NCBI GenBank assembly: GCA_044226195.1
Contig: JBGAHO010000008.1
Span: 1-64,000, forward strand
From: RPQJ01 sp044226195
Lineage (GTDB): Bacteria > Pseudomonadota > Gammaproteobacteria > Steroidobacterales > Steroidobacteraceae
Length of the DNA: 64,000 bases
Reading direction: 5' to 3'
In this document: piece by piece, positions 1-9,340 of the stretch
Layout of the letters: each line of letters starts with the position of its first letter
Numbering within the stretch: the stretch's first letter is position 1
Made by a program: the position numbers and the translations under genes
Notes under the pieces: generated by a model
The model's database searches: none
Told to the model about the DNA's origin: nothing
Seen by the model: only the letters and a program-made list of their open reading frames with translations

Positions 1-27
1 CTCAAGGCCTGAGTCCTTTTGTCGGCT

Positions 28-61
28 GAAAAAAGACGGGGCGGCCTGGGCCGCCCCGTTT
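28..61 (-). terminator. Rho-independent terminator after the PEP-CTERM gene
   Basis: A perfect 11-bp inverted repeat (36-46 with 49-59, 2-nt loop) lies about 20 bp past the stop codon of the minus-strand gene at 82. On the minus strand the stem is followed directly by CTTTTTTC, the usual layout of an intrinsic terminator. Confidence 0.85.
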
Positions 62-81
62 GCCGTTCGAGAGCGTGTCGA

Positions 82-783
82 TCAGACGATCTTGCGACGC
101 CGCAGCCCCGCGAGGCCGACCAGCCCGACGCCGAGCAGCGCCAGGGTGCCGGGCTCCGGAACCGGGTTCACCGGCTTGCCGTTGTCGCTGCCGGGCGGCA
201 GCGCTTCATTGAAGCCGATGTTGTTGATGAAGAAGTCCCACGCGCAGCACGCGTCCGGGTTCAGGGCCCCCGTGATCGTGAAGCTGTGACCGGCCGAAGC
301 GAAGCCAAACGTCTGCTGCCCGCCGTTGGTGTTGCTGCCGATGTTGAACGTCGCCCCGTTGCCGAGGTTGTCGAGCAGCGTGTAGTCGATCGGCGCCGTG
401 TTGCCATTGAACAGGTCCAGGAAGAAGTTGGTCACGTTCAACGCATTGGACGTGCCCGCCTGGAAGAACTCGATGGTCAACGGGTTGGTGTAGCCGGAAT
501 TGCCCGCACACGAGTTGGCGAAATCCGCCGTGCCGTAGGCGATGCTGGCCGTCGCCGGCAGGAAGTTGATGTTGGGCCCGAGCGCCACGCCACCACTGAA
601 GCGGACGTCGTAGCCGCCCGTCGTGATCGTCAGCGTCTCGGCCGGTCCCGCGCCGCAGAACGTCGGACCATGACCGGTCGTCCCGGAGGTCGAGAAGTTG
701 ATCACCACCGCGTTGGCGGTGGTCCCTGCGAGCGACAGCACGCCGAGCAGCGCCGCACCCACGATTCCCTTGTAAGCCTTCAC
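82..783 (-). CDS. PEP-CTERM sorting domain protein
   Basis: This 233-residue exported protein has an N-terminal signal peptide (about residues 1-25, ending ANA) and a C-terminal sorting tail: VPEPGT, a hydrophobic helix and a final RRRK cluster. Such tails are recognised by exosortase (EpsH/XrtA) and are found in exopolysaccharide and biofilm producers. The middle is Gly/Asn/Thr-rich, probably beta-sheet, with no recognised domain. The start is a GTG at 783 with AAGGAG 7 nt upstream. A sigma-54-type promoter (822-837) precedes it and a strong terminator follows it, so it is monocistronic. No exosortase gene is in the window; the role of the mature domain is unknown. Confidence 0.88.
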   Translation of the reverse strand: MKAYKGIVGAALLGVLSLAGTTANAVVINFSTSGTTGHGPTFCGAGPAETLTITTGGYDVRFSGGVALGPNINFLPATASIAYGTADFANSCAGNSGYTNPLTIEFFQAGTSNALNVTNFFLDLFNGNTAPIDYTLLDNLGNGATFNIGSNTNGGQQTFGFASAGHSFTITGALNPDACCAWDFFINNIGFNEALPPGSDNGKPVNPVPEPGTLALLGVGLVGLAGLRRRKIV

Positions 784-821
784 TCAGGTCTCCTTGTTGT
801 ATTGAACGGCTGAACGGCCGA

Positions 822-837
822 TGCAAGGAGTGGGCCA
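822..837 (-). promoter_or_regulatory. Sigma-54 (RpoN)-type promoter of the PEP-CTERM gene
   Basis: The minus strand reads TGGCCCACTCCTTGCA, matching the -24/-12 consensus TGGCACGNNNNTTGCW except at two positions, with the required GG and GC doublets 10 nt apart. The site is about 40 bp before the GTG start. PEP-CTERM genes are often controlled by RpoN with the PrsK/PrsR two-component pair. A better match precedes the second PEP-CTERM gene (11973-11988). Confidence 0.7.
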
Positions 838-953
838 CGCGGCCTAAGTGTCTGGAACGAAAGGATTGCTGTGCCGCAGCAAGCCTGCGCCGCGGCCCGA
901 CCTGTCAACTTGGTCGACACCCAACCGGGGGTCGGAGGCGACCCGCGACGCCG

Positions 954-2558
<1,605 letters not shown>

Positions 2559-2747
2559 GGCTACCGCTGTGGCCGGCGGCCGACAGGCAAAGGGCGTCGA
2601 GCGTTGGGGTTCTGGGTGGCGGGGCTCTCGAACCGGCCCCGGTCCCGCCGGCGGTCGAGGCCGCCTGGAATGTGGAAAACTGCGACAGAACAATAACTTA
2701 TTGCGGCCCAGATCGCAACCTGGAGAGCCCAGGCGCCGGCAGTAAGA

Positions 2748-2778
2748 AAGGCGCCCGCGTCAAAGACGCGGGCGCCGG
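2748..2778 (-). terminator. Rho-independent terminator after the octaheme cytochrome gene
   Basis: A perfect 12-bp inverted repeat (2750-2761 with 2765-2776, 3-nt loop) sits about 30 bp past the cytochrome stop codon at 2808. On the minus strand it is followed by TTTCTTA, a short U-tract. Confidence 0.8.
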
Positions 2779-2807
2779 AGTCGATCAGTCCCGGTTGGCA
2801 GTCCGGT

Positions 2808-4568
2808 TCAGGGCAGCGTCTGCGTACCGCCCTCCGCCGGGTCCTTGGTCCAGCCGAGCGCATTCCACTCGATCTGGTCCTCGAAGTGGCAATCCGCGCA
2901 GCCGTTGTTGCGGCCGAGCGCCTGTTCCTTCGGCGCGACCTCGTGGTCGACCTTCAGCAGCATGACGGTGTCGAGGAACTCGTACTGGCCCGTGTAGACC
3001 TGCGCGCCGGCGTTGTAGGCGGGCAGGTAGTTCGCGTTGTCCTGCAGCGCGAGGTTCCAGTCGAACTTCGTCCAGTACGCGTTCGTGCCGGTGACCGCTC
3101 CCCAGAGATGCGGCACCAGCACGGTCTTGTTGTTCTTGTCGAACGGCTGGTTGCCCGTCATCTTCTTGAACGTATAGATCTTGGCGCCGGCGTCCTTGTA
3201 GGTCGCGGTCGGCGAGCCGAGATCCATCGGCAGCGTCGTGTACTTGTCGTTGAAGCCCGTGATCACGCGGTTCCACTTGCCGTCGTAGTAGCGCAGCGCC
3301 GGACGCACGTTCGTGCCCCAGGTGAAGCAGCCCTTCAGCTTGTTGTAAGTCGAGCGGTTGCCGGTACCCACCGGGCCCGCTGCGCACGCGTCCGGACGCG
3401 TGTCGTAGCCCGCCAGCGACCAGCGCCAGTCGGTGTACGTCGAGACTTTGCGGGCGATCGCCGGGATGTGGCAGACCTGGCAGGCGAGCCGGTCGTGCGT
3501 CTGCACGAGGTTCTCCGCAGTCGTGCCAACGTGGACACTGGCCGAATGGCAGTCCTCGCAGGTCTTCATCACGCCTTCGTCGGCAGAGTGATACATGAAG
3601 CCGCCGATGCCGTGGTCGATCATGTTGCCCGATGCGTCCTTCTTGACCTGGTGACAGGCCACGCAGGTCATGTTGCCGCCCTTCGGCTGCATCCCGGTGG
3701 CGAGCGGGTCGACGCCCATGTGCACATCTTCGGTCCGCGCGAGGTACGTGGCCGGATCCGCGTTCGGGTCGCTCGGCGGCAGCAGGGCCATGCGCGTCGA
3801 GATGTCGCCGTGCTTGACGTTGTCGTCACCGCCCGCGCGGCTGTGGCAGAACACGCAGGTCGAGCGCGGCGGCACGCCGCCGTTCATGCCGACGCTGCGC
3901 GCGACGAGCTGCAGCGCCTCGACCGTCATGTCCGGTGCTCCGGCGACCGGTTGCGTCGCTGACGGGGCGGCCACCTTCTTGTAGGTGCCGGTCTGATCGT
4001 GGCAGGCGAGGCAGTCGATGTTCTTCGGATTGGCGAAGTTGAAGTTCTTGTCCTGCCACCCGTAACCGATGTGGCACTGCGAGCAGCGACCTTCGTTGCC
4101 CGGCACCGCCTGGCAGAAGTTGTTGATGAGGTCCTTCTTGCCGTGGATCGTGCCCTCGAAGCCGGCGATGCCCGAGACCGTGCCTTCCCACTTCCAATGG
4201 GCGGTCTTCATCACGTCGTCGCCGACCTTGCCATGGCAGTTCAGGCACTGCGCCGTGCCCGTGTAGGTGTTCTCGGTGAAGTAACCCTTGTGCAGGCCGA
4301 CCACGTCGTACGCCCCGGAGGTCGTGCGACAGTCGTACACGTCGACCTTGCCGTCCTTGTTCGTGTCCTCGGTGGCCGGATCGGCCACGCCGTTGCCGTT
4401 CAGGTCCCAGCAGTTGAGACCGGACTGTCCCGGCGTTCCGTCGGTTCCGTCGGTTCCGTCGGTTCCGTCCTTGCCGTCATCGCCAGAGCATCCCGCGAGG
4501 AACGCTCCGGTCACCGCCATCAGGGCGAGCACCGGGAGGTGTCGCGCGAGCCGTTTCGTCGATTTCAT
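2808..4568 (-). CDS. Octaheme c-type cytochrome, tetrathionate reductase (OTR) family, lipoprotein
   Basis: This 586-residue protein has eight CxxCH haem motifs, at about residues 108, 162, 186, 238, 302, 337, 363 and 557. It also has the TAHWKW and FCQAVPGNEG segments I associate with octaheme tetrathionate reductase-like cytochromes, which reduce tetrathionate, nitrite or hydroxylamine in vitro. A lipobox (FLAGC, Cys27) indicates an envelope lipoprotein. Residues 30-50 form a collagen-like GTDGTDGTD tract, followed by a calcium-loop-like DLNGNGVADPATEDTNKDG segment before the haem domain. The ATG at 4568 gives a proper lipoprotein signal; a longer in-frame start adds unrelated residues. No haem lyase, quinol dehydrogenase or partner cytochrome is adjacent, so the electron donor is unknown. 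Physiological substrate is uncertain. Confidence 0.88.
   Translation of the reverse strand: MKSTKRLARHLPVLALMAVTGAFLAGCSGDDGKDGTDGTDGTDGTPGQSGLNCWDLNGNGVADPATEDTNKDGKVDVYDCRTTSGAYDVVGLHKGYFTENTYTGTAQCLNCHGKVGDDVMKTAHWKWEGTVSGIAGFEGTIHGKKDLINNFCQAVPGNEGRCSQCHIGYGWQDKNFNFANPKNIDCLACHDQTGTYKKVAAPSATQPVAGAPDMTVEALQLVARSVGMNGGVPPRSTCVFCHSRAGGDDNVKHGDISTRMALLPPSDPNADPATYLARTEDVHMGVDPLATGMQPKGGNMTCVACHQVKKDASGNMIDHGIGGFMYHSADEGVMKTCEDCHSASVHVGTTAENLVQTHDRLACQVCHIPAIARKVSTYTDWRWSLAGYDTRPDACAAGPVGTGNRSTYNKLKGCFTWGTNVRPALRYYDGKWNRVITGFNDKYTTLPMDLGSPTATYKDAGAKIYTFKKMTGNQPFDKNNKTVLVPHLWGAVTGTNAYWTKFDWNLALQDNANYLPAYNAGAQVYTGQYEFLDTVMLLKVDHEVAPKEQALGRNNGCADCHFEDQIEWNALGWTKDPAEGGTQTLP
4435..4470 (-). repeat. 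Tandem 9-bp repeat encoding Gly-Thr-Asp units
   Basis: Four consecutive copies of GTTCCGTCG (plus strand; the last copy differs by one base) lie inside the cytochrome gene and encode the GTDGTDGTDG tract just after the lipidated cysteine. Nine-bp units keep frame, so copy-number change would alter spacer length without breaking the protein. Confidence 0.9.
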
Positions 4569-4851
4569 GTGGCCGCTCCTGGAGTCCGTGGTGTCCGCCG
4601 GCCCTCCCTCGGGTGACGGCGGCGGCTCGACCCGGCCGCATTCGATGCGCGAGACACGGCGGGCCGGTCTGCAGACCACAGCCTGCATTCGACGTGCCAT
4701 GTCGCCGCACGTCGAATAATGATTCAAGAATCAGGAGCTTGGACGTCCGCGACGCGCGGCACCGGCGACCATCCGGACCGCGCCGACTGCCATGCGTGGC
4801 ACACGAATTGGCAGTGCTGCCACTTCCGGCGTGTGACCCGCCGTGCGCGCC

Positions 4852-5397
4852 TCAGTGCTCGTCGCTCGAATCGCGCTTCCTGCCGTTCTTTTTTTTCTGT
4901 TTCTCGCGCATTTCCCGGCGCTCCTCGGGCGAGGCGTCGCGCCACTTGTCGCGCAGCTGCTGGCGCTGCTCGGGCGACATGTCGCGCCACTTCTCGCGCA
5001 GCTGCTGCCGTTCCTCCGGCGGCAGGTCGCGGAAGCGCCGGAAATTCTCGCGCAGGCGCTGCTGGTCCTCGGGCGACATCTTCTGGAACTGTCGATAGCG
5101 CTCGCGCAGCTCGTCGCGCTGCCGCGGCGACATCTGCTGCCACTGCTGGAACCGCTGGCGCGCGTCGTCACGCTCCTGCGGCGACATCTGCTGCCAGCGG
5201 TCGGCGCCGCGCTTCAGCAGTTCCTGGTGCTCGGGGGACAGCTGGTTCCAGCGGTCGCGATACCGCTTCAACGCCTCCTTCTGGTCGGGCGTCAGCTGCT
5301 CCCACTGGTTGGCGTGCGTGGCGCCCTGCCCCGCGTGCGCGGCCGGCAGGCCGAGCATCAGGACGGTCGCGATCATCGCCGTCATCCACGCTTTCAT
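4852..5397 (-). CDS. Exported [WF]xx[LM]SPE-repeat protein (DUF3106-like)
   Basis: This 181-residue protein has a signal peptide ending AHAG (about residue 23). The rest is a tandem array: five units of 18 residues such as WNQLSPEHQELLKRGADR, then three units of 15 such as WRDMSPEQRQQLRDK, closing with a Lys-rich tail. It is very rich in Gln, Arg and Glu and predicted fully helical, resembling DUF3106 proteins and the helical Spy/CpxP stress chaperones. It is the last gene of a four-gene operon behind an ECF sigma factor and its start overlaps the preceding stop by 4 bp. I infer a periplasmic stress or chaperone-like role; the molecular function is not established. Confidence 0.78.
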   Translation of the reverse strand: MKAWMTAMIATVLMLGLPAAHAGQGATHANQWEQLTPDQKEALKRYRDRWNQLSPEHQELLKRGADRWQQMSPQERDDARQRFQQWQQMSPRQRDELRERYRQFQKMSPEDQQRLRENFRRFRDLPPEERQQLREKWRDMSPEQRQQLRDKWRDASPEERREMREKQKKKNGRKRDSSDEH

Positions 5398-5660
5398 GGC
5401 TTTCGCTCCTGCGCCGTCTTCGCGGCGCCGTCCGCCGGCGCGCGGCGGGGTTGCTCCTTCACGGCCGAGGCCGCCGTCCGGGCCTGAGGCTGCGGCATCG
5501 TCGCCTCGGCGACCTGCCAGTCGCCGTCGTCGCCCTCCCAGCTGCCCAGGTAGGCGAGAAAGTCGTCCTCCGGCGGTGGCGCGGGCGGATTGGCCGCCGA
5601 CGCCACGGCCACGCTGCCCACCGCCAGGACCAGCGCCCCCACGACGCGTCGGGGTCGCAT
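5394..5660 (-). CDS. Small exported protein in the sigma-factor operon
   Basis: This 88-residue protein has a signal peptide (MRPRRVVGALVLAVGSVAVASA) and then a Pro-rich acidic segment including EDDFLAYLGSWEGDDGDW, with a basic, low-complexity tail. I do not recognise a family. It starts 3 bp after the anti-sigma-like gene and overlaps the next gene by 4 bp (ATGA), so it is clearly part of the operon. The conserved-looking DDFLAYLGSWEGDD core resembles the EFYDFVAYST-like acidic tail of the neighbouring membrane protein, hinting that this short motif may be a shared interaction element. Confidence 0.7.
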   Translation of the reverse strand: MRPRRVVGALVLAVGSVAVASAANPPAPPPEDDFLAYLGSWEGDDGDWQVAEATMPQPQARTAASAVKEQPRRAPADGAAKTAQERKP

Positions 5661-5663
5661 CGC

Positions 5664-6080
5664 TCAGCCGACGCCGTTGCCGTGGCCGTCGGTCGAGTAC
5701 GCGACGAAGTCGTAGAACTCGAGATCCTCGGAGACGAGGTCGAGGTCGTCGCCGGCGGCGAGCACCTCGGCCGCATCGTCCGCGTCGTCGGTCGCCGCCT
5801 TCGGCGCCGGCTGCGTCACCTGTGCCTGCTGCACCGTCGCCACCGGGCCGCCGGGCGCGCGCCACAGCACGACCGCCAGCAGCGCGGCCGCGGCCATCGC
5901 ACCGGCCGGCGCCCAGACGAGCCAGGGCGAGCGGCGCGAACGCTCGAGTTCGGCCGTGGCTTTCTGGCGCGCCTGGTTCAGGCGCGAACGCGTGCGCGCG
6001 TCGAGCCCGTCGACGCTCGCATCGAATACCTCGCGGGCCCGCCCTTCGAAGGGCGTGTCGAGTTCGTTTCGGTTCGTCAT
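5664..6080 (-). CDS. Membrane-anchored anti-sigma-like regulator
   Basis: This 138-residue protein has a charged N-terminal cytoplasmic part (about residues 1-60), one transmembrane helix (WAPAGAMAAAALLAVVLW) and an acidic periplasmic tail rich in Asp and Glu. Its position directly after an ECF sigma gene, with a TGATG stop/start overlap, is typical of an anti-sigma factor that holds the sigma factor at the membrane. No ZAS zinc motif (HxxxCxxC) is present, so it is not a classical ZAS anti-sigma and the role is inferred from context and topology. The ATG at 6080 was preferred to a GTG two codons upstream because it forms the overlap. Confidence 0.7.
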   Translation of the reverse strand: MTNRNELDTPFEGRAREVFDASVDGLDARTRSRLNQARQKATAELERSRRSPWLVWAPAGAMAAAALLAVVLWRAPGGPVATVQQAQVTQPAPKAATDDADDAAEVLAAGDDLDLVSEDLEFYDFVAYSTDGHGNGVG

Positions 6081-6703
6081 CACCACACCTCCCCGAGCTG
6101 CGTGCGCAGGGTCTGCAGCGCGCGGAAATAATGCGTCTTCACGCTGCCCTCGGAACAGCCCATCGCCGCCGCCGTCTGCGCGACGTCGAGGCCTTCCAGG
6201 CAGCGCAGAGTAAACGCTTCCTGCTGGCGCGCCGGCAACTGGCCGAGCGCCTGCTCCAGTTTCTCCATCGCCTCGGCCGCCATCAGCCGCTCACTCGGCT
6301 CGGGCGCACCGTCGGCGACGTGCTCGTATGGATCAGCCGCCTCCTCCTCGTCGTCGCGGCGCGAGCCCGGCCAGAGCGCGAAGATGCGCGAGCGGACCGT
6401 GCGTCGCCGCTGGGCGTCCCGGATGCCGTTGTAGAGGATCCGGTAGAAAAGCGGCTGCCATTCCTCCGCCGGCCGCTGGCCGTAGCTGCGCGCGAGCCGC
6501 AGCATCGCGCCCTGGACGACGTCCAGCGCATCGTCCTCGTTGCGCAACTGCATCTGCGCGATCCGGAAGGCCCGCCGTTCCACGCCGGCGAGGAATCGGT
6601 CGAGCGCGCGTGACTGCTGCAGGGCGGACTCCTCTCGAGACGGGGACCCGGCATCCGCCAGTTGGAGCACGGGGGAGAAATCGAGCGTACCAGACAGTGC
6701 CAT
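6080..6703 (-). CDS. ECF-type RNA polymerase sigma factor
   Basis: This 207-residue protein has a sigma region 2 (FLAGVERRAFRIAQMQLRNEDDALDVVQ) and a region 4 with the helix-turn-helix VAQTAAAMGCSEGSVKTHYFRA. It would direct RNA polymerase to stress promoters, probably including its own operon. The linker between the regions is longer than in minimal ECF factors and carries an acidic DDEEEAADPYEH stretch. It heads an operon with an anti-sigma-like membrane protein and two exported proteins, suggesting an envelope-stress response. The start MALSGTLDF at 6703 was chosen because upstream residues are low-complexity. Confidence 0.88.
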   Translation of the reverse strand: MALSGTLDFSPVLQLADAGSPSREESALQQSRALDRFLAGVERRAFRIAQMQLRNEDDALDVVQGAMLRLARSYGQRPAEEWQPLFYRILYNGIRDAQRRRTVRSRIFALWPGSRRDDEEEAADPYEHVADGAPEPSERLMAAEAMEKLEQALGQLPARQQEAFTLRCLEGLDVAQTAAAMGCSEGSVKTHYFRALQTLRTQLGEVW

Positions 6704-7049
6704 GCGGTTAGACTCTCGGGGCCGAGGGTGGCGGATCGGTGGCCTCGTCAGAGCAAAACGCGTTGCCGCCCAAGCGGTTGACGCGCATAGGTGAGGAAGA
6801 TGTGCACTGCCCGCCGGCTGTTGCAACGCACGACCGCCGGACCGGGTGACCCGCCGCGCACCAGCCGGGGCCCGAGCTCGGCTTCCCTTGACTAAGTCAT
6901 TGATTTAAAAGAGTGTTCTTCACGACGGCGAAATTCTCGCCAGAACAGCAAACTGTCCGATGGAACCGGCACTTGGACGCGATTCGCGCAGCCCGTGCAC
7001 AGAGTTATCCACAGGCTCTGTGGACAACTTCACATAAGGCCCGGACCCC
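6704..7049. other. Intergenic region between divergent sigma-factor operon and priA
   Basis: This 346-bp gap holds the promoters of two divergent units. An AT-rich patch lies at about 6893-6935 and a pair of inverted DnaA boxes at 7003-7029 just before priA. I see no convincing gene or RNA here. Confidence 0.6.
7003..7029. promoter_or_regulatory. Inverted pair of DnaA boxes upstream of priA
   Basis: The sequence AGTTATCCACAG, a 3-nt GCT spacer, then CTGTGGACAACT forms a near-perfect palindrome with one mismatch. It contains the consensus DnaA box TTATCCACA (7005-7013) on the plus strand and a one-mismatch box on the minus strand (7019-7027). It ends 20 bp before the priA start, so DnaA binding there could control this replication-restart gene. 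Confidence 0.65.
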
Positions 7050-9260
7050 ATGAGCGGTGTGCTGGGCATCGCCGTCGACACGCCTCTGCGCCGGGTCTTC
7101 GACTACCTGCCGCCGGCCGGCATCGATGCCGGCAGCGTGCTGCCCGGGTCCCGGCTCTGGGTCCCGTTCGGGCGCCGGCGCGCCGTCGGCGTGCTGGTCG
7201 AGGTGCGCGAGCGTTCGGAGTTGCCGGCCGACAAGCTCCGCGCCGCCACCGCCCTCATCGACGAGTCGCCGGTCCTCGACGGACGGCTGCTCGAGCTGCT
7301 GCGCTGGTCCGCGGACTACTACCGTCACCCGCTCGGCGAGGTGATCGCGGCTGCCCTGCCGGTCGCCCTGCGCAATGGCCAGGGCGCGCAGGAATCCGAG
7401 GAACGCTGGACGCTCAGCGCCGCCGCGCGCACGGGGTCGCTGCCGGCCATCGCGGCACGCGCCAGTCGCCTGCGCGACATGATCGACTGGCTCGCGGCGC
7501 GCGACAGCGCGGGCGCCGCCGATTTCGCCACGCTCTCGCCGCGCTGGCGCGACCACCTGCGCGAACTCGAGAAGCGCGGCTGGGTCACCCGGCTGCGCCA
7601 GGATCTCGAGTCGCTGCCCTACGCTCCCGGCCGTGCCCCGGCGCGCGTCCCGGGACCGCCGCTCACGCCGGAGCAGGCCGCGGCGGTGGAGGCCATTGCG
7701 GGCGCCCGCGGATCGTACGCGTCGTTCCTGCTCCACGGCGTCACGGGCAGCGGCAAGACCGAGGTCTACCTGCGGGCGATCGAAGCCGTGGTCGAGCGCG
7801 GCGAGCAGGCGTTGGTGCTGGTGCCCGAGATCGCGCTCACGCCGCAGCTCGTCGCGCGCTTCGCCGAGCGCTTCGCGGCGCCGCTGGCGGTCCTGCACTC
7901 CTCGCTCACCGACGTGGAGCGCCTGCGGGCGTGGCGCGCGGCCCGCGGTGGTGCGGCGCCCGTGGTGATCGGTACGCGCTCGGCAATCTTCGCGCCACTC
8001 GCGCGACCCGGCCTGATCGTCATCGACGAGGAACACGACGCCTCCTACAAGCAGCAGGAGGGTTTTCGCTATTCCGCGCGCGACCTGTCGCTCGTGCGCG
8101 CGCAGCGGCTGGGCATCCCGGTCGTGCTCGGCTCGGCGACCCCCTCGCTCGAAAGCCTCGAGCGCGTGCACGCGGGCAAGAGCCAGCGCCTCGTGCTGCC
8201 CAACCGCACCGGCGGCGCGCGTCCGCCGCAGCTGCACCTCATCGACCTGCGCAAGCACGCGGAGACGCAGGGCATCGCGACGCCGACGGTGCTCACGATC
8301 AAAAAGCACCTCGATGCGGGCGGCCAGGTGCTGCTGTACCTGAATCGTCGCGGCTACGCGCCTTCACTCTTCTGCCCGGCCTGCGGCTGGGTCGCGCCCT
8401 GCCCGCGCTGTGACGCGCGCCTGACGGTGCACCAGCGCGAGCACGCACTGCACTGTCATCACTGCGGCACGCACCAGCCGGTGCCGGAGCAGTGTCCGCA
8501 GTGCTTCGAGCCTGTGAAGCCGGTGGGCCAGGGCACCGAGCGCATCGAGGAGACGATCGGCCGGCTGTTCCCCGACGTGCCGCTCGCACGCATCGACCGC
8601 GATGCCGTGCGCCGCCGCGGCGCGCTCGAGGAAGCCATCGAGCGCGTGCACCGCGGCGAGGTGCGCATCCTCGTCGGCACGCAGATGCTCACAAAGGGCC
8701 ATCACTTTCCCGACGTCAGCCTCGTGGTGGTGCTCAATGCCGACCAGGGCCTGTTCGGCACCGACTTCCGCGCCTCCGAGCGGCTCGCGCAGTCGATCGT
8801 GCAGGTGGCCGGCCGCGCGGGCCGCGCCGAACGCGCGGGCGAAGTGCTGATCCAGACGGAATATCCCGAGCATCCGCTGCTGACCCAACTCGTCACCGGG
8901 GGCTACGATGCCTTTGCGACGGCCGCGCTCGAAGAGCGCCGCGAGGCACAGTGGCCGCCGTTCACGCGCATCGCGGTGCTGCGTTCTGAAGCCGCGGGAC
9001 GCACCGTGCCGCTCGAGTTCCTCGACCAGGCGCGCGACCTCGCGCAGGCCTGCGCGGTGCCGGGCATCGAGCTGCTGGGCCCGGCCGCCGCACCGATGGA
9101 ACGGCGCGCGGGCCACTATCGCGCCCAGCTGCTGGTGCACGGCGCCAGTCACTCGCAATTGCAGCGGCTCTTCGCGCGCTGGCTGCCGCAGGTCGAGGAC
9201 CTGCCGACCGCGCGCAAGGTGCGCTGGTCGCTCGACGTGGACCCGCTCGAACTCTTCTAG
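7050..9260 (+). CDS. priA: Primosomal protein N' (replication restart helicase PriA)
   Basis: This 736-residue superfamily 2 DNA helicase reloads the replisome at stalled or broken forks. It shows the N-terminal 3'-end binding domain, Walker A GVTGSGKTE (about residue 230), DEEH box followed by DASYKQQ (about 325), and the zinc-binding cysteine cluster between about residues 441 and 490 (CPAC, CPRC, CHHC, CPQC). Length matches E. coli PriA (732). The ATG at 7050 follows the paired DnaA boxes. argS and a SPOR gene follow on the same strand, an order also found in Pseudomonas. Confidence 0.97.
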   Translation: MSGVLGIAVDTPLRRVFDYLPPAGIDAGSVLPGSRLWVPFGRRRAVGVLVEVRERSELPADKLRAATALIDESPVLDGRLLELLRWSADYYRHPLGEVIAAALPVALRNGQGAQESEERWTLSAAARTGSLPAIAARASRLRDMIDWLAARDSAGAADFATLSPRWRDHLRELEKRGWVTRLRQDLESLPYAPGRAPARVPGPPLTPEQAAAVEAIAGARGSYASFLLHGVTGSGKTEVYLRAIEAVVERGEQALVLVPEIALTPQLVARFAERFAAPLAVLHSSLTDVERLRAWRAARGGAAPVVIGTRSAIFAPLARPGLIVIDEEHDASYKQQEGFRYSARDLSLVRAQRLGIPVVLGSATPSLESLERVHAGKSQRLVLPNRTGGARPPQLHLIDLRKHAETQGIATPTVLTIKKHLDAGGQVLLYLNRRGYAPSLFCPACGWVAPCPRCDARLTVHQREHALHCHHCGTHQPVPEQCPQCFEPVKPVGQGTERIEETIGRLFPDVPLARIDRDAVRRRGALEEAIERVHRGEVRILVGTQMLTKGHHFPDVSLVVVLNADQGLFGTDFRASERLAQSIVQVAGRAGRAERAGEVLIQTEYPEHPLLTQLVTGGYDAFATAALEERREAQWPPFTRIAVLRSEAAGRTVPLEFLDQARDLAQACAVPGIELLGPAAAPMERRAGHYRAQLLVHGASHSQLQRLFARWLPQVEDLPTARKVRWSLDVDPLELF

Positions 9261-9340
9261 ACTGCGGCAAGATACACTCGCGCCCCGCACGCAAATTCCC
9301 TAGACTTCCGGCCTCGTCCGCCTTCGCCGACGGCAAGATC

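Noticed and set aside
4435..4470. CRISPR-like short repeat array
   Set aside because: Units are 9 bp, directly adjacent, without spacers, and lie in frame inside a gene.
7003..7029. Chromosomal origin (oriC) at the DnaA boxes
   Set aside because: Only two boxes, no AT-rich unwinding region of size, and no dnaA, dnaN, rpmH or gidA nearby. A regulatory site is more likely.
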